A stretch of DNA of 7,729 nt. Source: Desulfonatronovibrio sp046496945 (GTDB lineage Bacteria; Desulfobacterota; Desulfovibrionia; Desulfovibrionales; Desulfonatronovibrionaceae). The translations under genes and the position numbers were made by a program. This document shows positions 1 to 6,300 of the stretch, one piece after another (position 1 is the first letter of the stretch; the number at the start of each line of letters is the position of its first letter). Under the pieces are notes generated by a model. The model ran no database searches and had not been told where the DNA came from. It was given only the letters and a program-made list of their open reading frames with translations. The stretch is from positions 1-7,729 of the forward strand of contig JAWOGL010000264.1 in assembly GCA_046496945.1 (NCBI GenBank), read 5' to 3'.

Positions 1-173
1 GCAAGGAATACCTTGAGGAAGTCAAGGGAGAGCTGAAGAAAGTTACATGGCCCACCCGAAAGGAGACACTGACCACCGGACTTGCCGTTGTTGTTCTGGT
101 TATAGTGATATCCATATATCTGGGAGTTATAGATTTTGGCTTATCCAGGCTGGTCAGGGTAATTTTGCCTTAG
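1..173 (+). CDS. secE: Preprotein translocase subunit SecE, 3' part (5' end outside window)
   Basis: SecE is the small membrane subunit that clamps the SecY channel of the general protein export translocon in the inner membrane. The frame opens at base 3 and gives 56 residues before a TAG at 171-173. Visible residues 10-22 carry the conserved cytoplasmic amphipathic helix with the ELKKVTWPTRKET signature, followed by one hydrophobic segment at about residues 23-46 (LAVVVLVIVISIYLGV) and a short basic tail. This is the single-spanning bacterial form; only an N-terminal cytoplasmic stretch should be missing. It sits directly before nusG, the usual order, and its stop codon overlaps the nusG ribosome binding site, so the two are very likely cotranscribed and translationally close. 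Family assignment is firm; the true start is not visible. Confidence 0.95.
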   Translation, partial: KEYLEEVKGELKKVTWPTRKETLTTGLAVVVLVIVISIYLGVIDFGLSRLVRVILP

Positions 174-181
174 AAGGAATT

Positions 182-727
182 ATGGAAGAAACAGCACCCA
201 GATCCAGATGGTATATATTGCACACCTATTCAGGCTATGAACAGCGTGTAGAGCGTACCATCAGAGAAATGATGAGAACGGGGCAGGATAAAGGCTGCAT
301 CGAAGAAATTGTCGTCCCCACCGAAAAAGTTGTTGAACTTATTAAGGGACAGAAAAAAACGTCAACCAGAAAGTTTTTTCCAGGTTATGTTTTGATCAAA
401 ATGATTTTGAACGATGAGTCCTGGCATCTAGTGCAATCTATACCCAAGGTCACAGGTTTCATAGGCGGTAAAAACCGCCCTGCTCCCCTGACAGGTAAAG
501 AAGCTGAAAAGATTTTGACAACAGTCCAGACCCGCAAGGAACAGCCCAGGCCCAAATTTCATTTTGTCAGAGGAGACGAGATAAGGGTTATTGACGGGCC
601 TTTCGCCAACTTCAACGGTGTTGTTGAAGATGTTAATTATGATAAAGGAAAGCTTAAGGTGTCAGTGTCCATATTTGGCAGACAGACTCCTGTTGAGCTA
701 GATTTTGTTCAGGTTTCAAAAAGCTGA
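182..727 (+). CDS. nusG: Transcription termination/antitermination factor NusG
   Basis: NusG binds the clamp of elongating RNA polymerase, modulates pausing, and links polymerase to Rho or to ribosomal protein S10. The product is 181 residues, normal for the family. The NGN domain covers about residues 8-115, with RWYILHTYSGYE at 9-20, the FFPGYVL core at 65-71 and VTGFIGG at 90-96. A Pro/Lys-rich linker at about 116-127 leads to the C-terminal KOW domain (128-181), with GDEIRVIDGPFANFNGVV at 131-148. I chose the ATG at 182 because it is preceded by AGAAGGA (172-178) and puts the conserved RWY motif at the usual place; the frame is open back to an ATG at 47, but that stretch overlaps secE and has no NusG similarity. 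The spacer after AAGGA is short (3 bases). rplK follows after 18 bases. Confidence 0.97.
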   Translation: MEETAPRSRWYILHTYSGYEQRVERTIREMMRTGQDKGCIEEIVVPTEKVVELIKGQKKTSTRKFFPGYVLIKMILNDESWHLVQSIPKVTGFIGGKNRPAPLTGKEAEKILTTVQTRKEQPRPKFHFVRGDEIRVIDGPFANFNGVVEDVNYDKGKLKVSVSIFGRQTPVELDFVQVSKS

Positions 728-745
728 AATTCAGAGGTATAATAA

Positions 746-1171
746 ATGGCCAAAAAAGAAATGGCAAAAATCAAACTGCAGATACCAGCCGGAGCTGCAA
801 ATCCATCTCCACCAGTAGGTCCAGCACTTGGGCAGCATGGTGTGAATATCATGGAATTCTGCAAGTCATTCAATGCCAAGACTCAGGATAATAAAGGGAT
901 GGTAATTCCCGTGGTGATAACAGTTTATCAGGACAGATCCTTTAGTTTTATCACCAAGACTCCGCCCGCGCCGGTTCTTTTACTTAAGGCGGCCAAGCTG
1001 GATAAAGGTTCGGGGGAGCCGAACAAAAACAAGGTGGGCAAAGTAACCAAGAATCAGGTTCAGGAGATTGCTCAATTGAAGATGCCCGATCTTAATGCGG
1101 CTGACGTTAACGCTGCTGTAAAAACTATAATGGGAACTGCCAAAAGTATGGGAATTGAGGTAGAAAAATAG
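746..1171 (+). CDS. rplK: 50S ribosomal protein L11
   Basis: L11 binds the GTPase-associated region of 23S rRNA at the base of the L7/L12 stalk; it helps factor binding and the stringent response and forms part of the thiostrepton site. The 141-residue length is typical. The N-terminal domain contains the proline-rich ANPSPPVGPALGQHGVNIMEF block (residues 18-38) with the prolines linked to thiostrepton sensitivity. The C-terminal rRNA-binding domain has KTPPAPVLL (71-79) and ends in the family signature LNAADVNAAVKTIMGTAKSMGIEVE. Lys4 and Lys40 match the lysines trimethylated by PrmA in E. coli (mature numbering 3 and 39); whether they are modified here is inference. The ATG at 746 follows AGAGGT (733-738); a second Met at codon 6 is less likely because family members usually begin with MAKK. 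No separate promoter is visible in the 18-base gap after nusG. Confidence 0.98.
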   Translation: MAKKEMAKIKLQIPAGAANPSPPVGPALGQHGVNIMEFCKSFNAKTQDNKGMVIPVVITVYQDRSFSFITKTPPAPVLLLKAAKLDKGSGEPNKNKVGKVTKNQVQEIAQLKMPDLNAADVNAAVKTIMGTAKSMGIEVEK

Positions 1172-1192
1172 TTCCAATGAGGTAAAACGCCA

Positions 1193-1897
1193 ATGCCGAA
1201 ACATGGTAAGAAATATAATAATTCCAAATCAAAAGTAGATACAGATCAGAGACTGGAGATAAATGAAGGAGTTCGTCTGGCTCTGGAAACATCCTATGCC
1301 AACTTTGATGAGACTGTGGATGTTTCAGTTCGACTGGGTGTAAATCCTAAATATGCTGACCAGATGATTCGGGGCGCGGTGAGTCTTCCTCACGGTCTTG
1401 GTAAAGATGTCCGTGTTATTGCATTCTGCAAGGGCGAAAAAGAGGCTGAAGCCCTGGAAGCCGGAGCAGATGAAGCAGGCGGGGAAGATCTCGTTGAAAA
1501 GATCAAGGGAGGATGGCTGGAATTTGACAAAGCAGTCGCGACTCCTGATATGATGGCCCAGGTCGGAAAAATCGGAAGAGTTTTGGGCCCGAGAGGACTG
1601 ATGCCTAATGCCAAGACAGGAACAGTAACTTTTGATCTTGCCAAGGCGATTCAGGAGCTTAAAGCCGGCAAAGTTGAATTTAAAGTTGACAAGGCAGGGA
1701 TAGTTCACGCTCCTCTTGGAAAAGTGTCTTTTGGTCCGGAAAAGATTCTGGATAATCTTAAAACTCTCATTGACACCCTTCAAAAACTTAAGCCATCCAC
1801 TGCTAAGGGTGCATATTTCAGAGGGGTAGCGGTTTCCACTACCATGGGGCCCGGGATTAAAATCGACTCAGCCAGCCTGAAACGAGCAGGCGAGTAG
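1193..1897 (+). CDS. rplA: 50S ribosomal protein L1
   Basis: L1 forms the mobile stalk next to the E site and helps release deacylated tRNA; in E. coli it also represses translation of the rplK-rplA mRNA. The 234 residues match the family length. The fold has domain I made of about residues 1-67 and 160-234, with domain II (68-159) inserted between them. Conserved blocks are GRVLGPRGLMPNAKTGTV (128-145), KVEFKVDKAGIVHAPLGKVSF (160-180), and the C-terminal STTMGPG (216-222 region). The ATG at 1193 follows TGAGGT (1178-1183) at good spacing, 21 bases after the rplK stop, so rplK and rplA are probably translated as a coupled pair. No L1 operator could be identified by eye upstream of rplK. Confidence 0.98.
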   Translation: MPKHGKKYNNSKSKVDTDQRLEINEGVRLALETSYANFDETVDVSVRLGVNPKYADQMIRGAVSLPHGLGKDVRVIAFCKGEKEAEALEAGADEAGGEDLVEKIKGGWLEFDKAVATPDMMAQVGKIGRVLGPRGLMPNAKTGTVTFDLAKAIQELKAGKVEFKVDKAGIVHAPLGKVSFGPEKILDNLKTLIDTLQKLKPSTAKGAYFRGVAVSTTMGPGIKIDSASLKRAGE

Positions 1898-1930
1898 CAA
1901 ATTTTCTGCAATATTTATAAGTATTTTTCA

Positions 1931-1990
1931 AGAGTCAGAGAAAACAGGTGGGAGATATCCCTTAATTCCCTGTCGAGGCTGCTTTGGCTC
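1931..1990 (+). promoter_or_regulatory. Ribosomal protein L10 leader (autoregulatory mRNA structure)
   Basis: The 121-base gap before rplJ holds a three-part fold that matches the L10 leader family. The outer stem pairs 1932-1940 (GAGTCAGAG) with 1982-1990 (CTTTGGCTC), nine pairs including two G-U. Inside it, ACAGG (1944-1948) pairs with CCTGT (1969-1973). A strongly asymmetric internal loop follows, a single T on the left and TTAATTC (1962-1968) on the right. The apical stem is GGGA/TCCC (1950-1953/1958-1961) closed by a GATA tetraloop. The CAGGTG...TTAATTCC...CGAGG (1974-1978) wording is the conserved part of the family, where the L10-L12 complex binds a kink-turn-like element. Expected role: feedback repression of rplJ-rplL translation. 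The sequence and pairing are seen directly; binding is inferred from the family. Confidence 0.85.
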
Positions 1991-2007
1991 AATATTTGAG
2001 AAGAAGT

Positions 2008-2016
2008 GAGGTGATC
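2008..2016 (+). promoter_or_regulatory. Very strong ribosome binding site of rplJ
   Basis: GAGGTGATC is a nine-base uninterrupted match to the complement of the usual 16S rRNA 3' end. Its GAGG part ends seven bases before the GTG at 2019. It fixes the rplJ start at a GTG and probably offsets the weaker initiation at that codon. It lies 18 bases beyond the last paired base of the L10 leader, so that structure could gate its access. Confidence 0.85.
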
Positions 2017-2018
2017 CA

Positions 2019-2540
2019 GTGAACAGAGATGAAAAGGCCGCAATTATTCAAAACATACGCAGTAAGGCTGAACAGGCCTGTATTGCTGTTGTGACCGATT
2101 TTAAAGGTCTGTCGGTTGAGGAAATGACCCGGTTGAGAAGTGCTTTACGGGAAAATAATGTTGAGTATCAGGTGGTCAAAAATACGCTGGCCAGAATTGC
2201 CTTTGATGATTCTCCCCATGATGTTATCAAAGACAAATTCAAAGAATGCTGTGCAGTGGCGTTTGGTTTTGATGATCCTGTAGTAGCTGCAAAAGTACTG
2301 GTCGATTTTGAGAAGAAAAGCAAAAAGTTTCAGACCAGGTTTGCCAGTCTTGACGGAAAATTCCTTGAAGCCGCTTCTCTTAAAGACCTTTCTGAGTTGC
2401 CCGGAAGAGACGAATTGCTGGCCAAAACCCTTGGTACCATGAATGCCGTGCCGACTAATTTTGTTTGTCTGTTTGCCAATATGATCAGGGGTATGCTTTA
2501 TGCCCTGAATGGCATCAAAGATCAAAAAGAACAACAATAA
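2019..2540 (+). CDS. rplJ: 50S ribosomal protein L10
   Basis: L10 is the base of the ribosomal stalk: its N-terminal domain binds 23S rRNA with L11, and its C-terminal helix carries the L7/L12 dimers that recruit translation GTPases. The product has 173 residues, within the usual range. Family marks are MNRDEKAAII at the start, VVTDFKGLSVEEMTRLR (24-40) and the core motif YQVVKNTLARIA (50-61). The C-terminal helix at about 146-168 (TNFVCLFANMIRGMLYALNGIKD) is the stalk-binding part; its length suggests two rather than three L12 dimers, which is inference. The start is GTG, supported by the strong ribosome binding site and by the family N-terminus. The L10 leader upstream implies autoregulation together with rplL, which follows after 34 bases. 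Confidence 0.98.
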   Translation: MNRDEKAAIIQNIRSKAEQACIAVVTDFKGLSVEEMTRLRSALRENNVEYQVVKNTLARIAFDDSPHDVIKDKFKECCAVAFGFDDPVVAAKVLVDFEKKSKKFQTRFASLDGKFLEAASLKDLSELPGRDELLAKTLGTMNAVPTNFVCLFANMIRGMLYALNGIKDQKEQQ

Positions 2541-2574
2541 CGAGCCAAAGAATAAAATTTTAGGAGGATTTATA

Positions 2575-2964
2575 ATGTCTGATGTTAACAAAGAACAGGT
2601 GATAGAATTTATTTCCAATATGACCGTACTTGAACTTTCCGAGTTCATAAAGGAACTTGAAGAAAAGTTCGGAGTATCCGCAGCTGCCCCTGTGGCTGCC
2701 ATGGCTGCTGCTCCAGGAGCAGGAGCTGAAGCAGGAGCTGAAGAAGAAGAACAGACTGAATTTGATGTGGTACTCAAAGAGATTGGTGGCAATAAGATTG
2801 CGGTTATCAAAGCTGTGCGCGCTTTGACCAGCCTGGGCCTGAAAGAAGCAAAGGCCAAAGTTGATGAGCTGCCTTCCGCCATCAAGGAAGCTGTATCCAA
2901 GGATGACGCTGAAGAAGCTAAAAAACAGCTTGAGGAAGCAGGTGCGGTAGCAGAAATCAAGTAA
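2575..2964 (+). CDS. rplL: 50S ribosomal protein L7/L12
   Basis: L7/L12 is the multicopy acidic stalk protein that recruits initiation and elongation factors and stimulates their GTPase activity. The product has 129 residues. The N-terminal dimerization and L10-binding domain is residues 1-33 (VIEFISNMTVLELSEFIKELEEKFGV). An Ala/Gly/Glu hinge covers about 35-60, and the factor-binding domain is 61-129, with KIAVIKAVRALTSLGLKEAK at 74-93 and the SKDDAEEAKKQLEEAGA tail at 108-124. I chose the ATG at 2575 because AGGAGG (2562-2567) lies seven bases upstream and the family begins there; the open frame extends back to 2509 but only over the 3' end of rplJ. The strong ribosome binding site fits the need for more L12 than L10. 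The hinge contains a perfect 12-base tandem repeat. Confidence 0.98.
   Translation: MSDVNKEQVIEFISNMTVLELSEFIKELEEKFGVSAAAPVAAMAAAPGAGAEAGAEEEEQTEFDVVLKEIGGNKIAVIKAVRALTSLGLKEAKAKVDELPSAIKEAVSKDDAEEAKKQLEEAGAVAEIK
2719..2742 (+). repeat. Perfect 12-bp tandem duplication in the rplL hinge
   Basis: The unit GCAGGAGCTGAA occurs twice back to back (2719-2730 and 2731-2742) and encodes AGAE-AGAE at residues 49-56. It runs into four consecutive GAA codons (2740-2751). The hinge is the flexible part of L7/L12, where in-frame length change is likely tolerated. Confidence 0.9.
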
Positions 2965-2975
2965 CAACTTTTCAG

Positions 2976-3000
2976 GCAACGCATGTTGCATACTTTTTTT
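2976..3000 (+). terminator. Weak terminator-like hairpin after rplL (possible attenuator)
   Basis: GCAAC (2976-2980) and GTTGC (2985-2989) form a five-pair stem with a GCAT tetraloop, 11 bases after the rplL stop. Four bases later comes a run of seven T (2994-3000). The stem is short and not adjacent to the T run, so full termination is unlikely; partial termination is plausible. In E. coli an attenuator occupies the same rplL-rpoB position and lowers rpoBC relative to the ribosomal genes, which is why I report this weak match. Confidence 0.45.
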
Positions 3001-3046
3001 AGTTTAGAGAGCACATAATCAACGGATACTTGTGCTCTCTAAACTA
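3000..3046 (+). repeat. Perfect 16-bp inverted repeat (RNA hairpin) between rplL and rpoB
   Basis: Bases 3000-3015 (TAGTTTAGAGAGCACA) are exactly complementary to 3031-3046 (TGTGCTCTCTAAACTA), with a 15-base loop. No T run follows on either strand, so it is not a standard intrinsic terminator. A long perfect stem in transcribed RNA is the kind of substrate RNase III cuts, and E. coli has an RNase III processing site in its rplL-rpoB gap. I infer a processing or stability element; a protein-binding DNA palindrome is the main alternative. Confidence 0.85.
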
Positions 3047-3144
3047 TTTGCTTTGGTAAAGCATTTAAATTACTAGATTAAATTTAAAATTGCAGATGAC
3101 ATAAACCAGGCTGATCTGTTTCAAAGTTTTCTCATCAAGCAACA

Positions 3145-3172
3145 TTGACTTATTTGGAAGAGAATAGATAAT
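3145..3172 (+). promoter_or_regulatory. Candidate sigma70-type promoter for rpoBC
   Basis: TTGACT (3145-3150, five of six to the -35 consensus) is separated by 16 bases from GATAAT (3167-3172, five of six to the -10 consensus). Transcription would start near 3179 and give a leader of about 215 bases before rpoB. It is the best promoter match seen in the gap and lies downstream of the hairpins, so it would let rpoBC be expressed independently of rplKAJL. It has not been tested against the background rate of matches in AT-rich DNA. Confidence 0.55.
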
Positions 3173-3393
3173 AATTAAAAATATATGTTAATTCTTCAAA
3201 ATCCAGTTCCGGAATTCGTAGTCAGTCCGCTTAGTTCACTTCAATATCCAAAATGCAATAATGAAGCACTCACTTTTCCCTGGTAAACATAAAAAGTTTT
3301 ATTAATATTTATTTTTTTGTTTTGCCGTCTCAGAAACAAATCTTTGTCGCACAAGGATTTATATAAAGAATCTCATTTTTACGCGAGGATAGT

Positions 3394-6300
3394 ATGGCAC
3401 TTTTCACCAAAAATTTCGGCCAGATTAAGTATGCTTTGGAAGTCCCGCATCTTCTAAATCTTCAGCTCAATTCCTATAAACTACTGCTTCAGGATGACGT
3501 TGATCCGGCCAGCCGGCCCGAAAAAGGTCTGGAAGGAGTATTTCGTTCCGTCTTTCCCATAGAAGATTTTAACAAAACAGCAACCCTGGAATTTGTAAGC
3601 TACGAGATAGCCCAGCCTAAATATGATCTAAGTGAATGTCTGAACAAGGGCCTTTCTCTGGAAGCTCCTATTCGCATCAAAGTTAAACTTATTGTCTGGG
3701 ATGTTGATGAAGAAACCGGGAATAGAACTGTAAGGGATATTAAGGAGCAGGATATATATTTCGGCACCATTCCTCTGATGACCAGTAAAGGCACTTTTGT
3801 TGTCAACGGCACCGAAAGAGTAATAGTTAATCAGCTTCAGAGATCCCCCGGAATAATATTCGAACATGATTCAGGCCGGAGCCATTCCAGCCGCAAGGTG
3901 CTGTACAGTTCCAGAATTATTCCCATGCGTGGTTCCTGGCTGGACTTTGAATTTGATCACAAGGATATATTCTATGTGCGCATAGATCGCAGACGTAAAA
4001 TGTATGCCACCATTCTTATGAAAGCCATGGGAATGACCAATGAAGATATACTAAACTATTTTTATGATAAAGAAACTATTCGTTTTAAAAACGGAAAAAC
4101 TCTTCGCAAGATAGTTCCCGACCACTACCGCAAGGAAAATGCCGCTGTTGATATAGAGGACAGTCAGGGCAATATAGTAGTGAAAAAAAACAAGCCCATA
4201 ACCAAGCGGGCCTGGAAAAACCTGATCAAAGACGGCATAGAATATATTGAAATTGATCAATCCCAGCTTGCTGATCAGTTTATAGCCCACGACCTTGTTC
4301 ATCCTGAAACCGGTGAGGTTATAGCTGAAATCGGCGACGCCCTGAGCGTGGATCTGATTCAGAATATTATGGACTCAGGAATAAAGGAAATTCAGATACT
4401 TTATACTTCGGGCCAGGACGTTTCTTCCTCCATCAGGGACACTCTCAAGCTGGACAAGACCAAGGACATGCTGGAAGCCCAGGTCGAAATATACAAAAGA
4501 CTCAGGCCCAGCTCACCTCCCACTCCTGAAATAGCTTCAAACTTTTTTGATAATCTGTTCAGGAACCCTGATTATTATGACCTCTCGCCCGTGGGCAGAT
4601 ATAAGCTTAATTCCAGGCTGGGTCTGGATTTGCCCATGGATTACAGAACATTGTCCAATGAAGATGTTTTCAGAGTCATCAAACATCTTTCCAGGCTCAA
4701 GGATTCACATGGTCCAGCTGATGATATTGACTATTTAGGAAACAGAAGGGTCAGACCTGTTGGCGAGCTGGTGGAAAACCAGTATCGTATCGGACTGGTG
4801 CGCATGGAGCGAGCAGTTAAAGAGCGCATGAGTCTGCAGGAAGTGGCAACCCTAATGCCTCACGATCTTATAAATCCCAAGCCGGTTACAGCAGTTCTCA
4901 AAGAATTTTTTGGAACTTCCCAGCTGTCTCAGTTCATGGACCAAACCAATCCTTTGTCCGAAGTTACTCACAAACGAAGACTGTCGGCCCTCGGACCCGG
5001 AGGCTTGACCAGAGAGAGAGCAGGTTTTGAGGTCAGGGATGTTCATCCCAGTCATTACGGGAGAATTTGTCCTATTGAAACCCCGGAAGGCCCTAATATC
5101 GGATTGATTGTATCTCTTACCACCCATGCCCAGGTTAATGATTTCGGATTTATAGAGACCCCTTACAGAATTGTTAAAGACAGGCGGGTCACAAATGAAA
5201 TTGTGTATCTGGATGCCTCCAGAGAACAGGGCGAAGTTATTGCTCAGGCCAATGCCCCGCTGGATGATAATGGTAATTTCACTACAGAACTTGTTTCAGC
5301 AAGAATTCACGGTGAGTTTAATCTTGTTCCCAAAGAAGAAGTGACTCTAATGGATATTTCTCCCAGCCAGATTGTTTCCATTTCGTCCGCGCTCATACCT
5401 TTTCTGGAGCATGACGACGCAAACCGCGCTCTTATGGGATCCAATATGCAGCGTCAGTCAGTCCCGCTCTTAAGGTCAGAGCAGCCTTTGGTGGGTACAG
5501 GCATGGAAGGTATTGTAGCAAGAGATTCCGGAAGCTGTGTAATGGCTGAAGAAGAGGGAGTGGTCAGGTACGTGGACGCGGACAAGATTGTTGTCAGCTA
5601 TGACACTGAAATCTCTGCTCATAAGGGAGATACTATATGTTACGATCTTCAGAAGTTTCATAAATCAAACCAGAACAGCTGTTTTGGCCAGAAACCAAGA
5701 GTACTGCCCCAGGAAAAGGTAAAAAAGGGTACTGTCCTGGCTGATGGACCCGGAATTCTGGACGGAGAGCTCGCTCTTGGTAAAAATCTGCTGGTGGCAT
5801 TCATGCCCTGGTGTGGATATAATTTTGAGGATTCCATTCTGATCTCAGAGAGAATGGTCAAGGATGACGTGTTCACATCCGTTCACATCGAGGAATTCGA
5901 TGTTATAGCCCGAGATACCAAACTGGGCCCCGAAGAAATTACCAGGGACATACCCAACGTAAGTGAGGATATGCTTAAGGACCTGGACGAAAGCGGTATC
6001 ATTATGATCGGAGCCAAGGTCAAGCAGGATGATATACTTGTGGGTAAAATTACTCCCAAGGGAGAGACACAGCTTACTCCGGAAGAACGGCTGCTCCGGG
6101 CGATATTCGGAGATAAGGCCAGAGATGTTAAAAATACATCTCTCAAAGTGCCGCCGGGAATTGAGGGTACAGTAATCAATGTTAAGGTGTTTAACCGTCG
6201 TTCCACTGGTAAGGATGAACGCACCCAGGCCATTGAAGATGCTGAAATGGATAATTTGATTCAAAGGGAGAAGATCCATATAGCCTCGGTTACTGACCAG

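Larger units (their letters stand above)
2965..3393 (+). other. 429-base non-coding gap between rplL and rpoB
   Basis: This is the only long gap in the window. Its first 80 bases hold the terminator-like hairpin and the 16-bp inverted repeat. The rest is AT-rich, with a promoter candidate at 3145-3172 and then about 200 bases to rpoB in which I see only AT-rich runs, including seven T at 3312-3318 without a preceding stem. I found no convincing gene on either strand here; the open frames that enter it from the minus strand are antisense to rplL and rplJ. The rpoB ribosome binding site GAGGA (3385-3389) closes the gap. Confidence 0.8.

Noticed and set aside
47..181. N-terminal extension of the nusG frame to an ATG at 47
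   Set aside because: It overlaps the secE coding region in another frame and has no NusG similarity; the ATG at 182 has a ribosome binding site and a normal N-terminus.
728..745. L1 operator in the nusG-rplK gap
   Set aside because: The gap is 18 bases, and only the near-palindrome CTGAAATTCAG around the nusG stop is seen, which cannot form a stable stem. I could not match an L1 site.
2509..2574. N-terminal extension of the rplL frame to an ATG at 2509
   Set aside because: It overlaps the 3' end of rplJ, and the AGGAGG at 2562-2567 clearly serves the ATG at 2575.
2145..3014. Open frame of 289 codons on the minus strand across rplJ and rplL
   Set aside because: It is antisense to two certain ribosomal protein genes, has low-complexity Ser/Ala content from the rplL hinge, and shows no family I recognise.
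3064..3088. Eight-pair inverted repeat TTTAAATT/AATTTAAA with a nine-base loop
   Set aside because: It consists only of A and T in an AT-rich gap, so chance is a sufficient explanation.
3288..3318. T-rich run before rpoB as a terminator
   Set aside because: No stable GC-containing stem precedes the seven T at 3312-3318; ATAAAA/TTTTAT nearby leaves too small a loop.
3344..3371. Second promoter-like pair TTGTCG-16-AAGAAT close to rpoB
   Set aside because: Both boxes match only four of six positions and are much weaker than the pair at 3145-3172.
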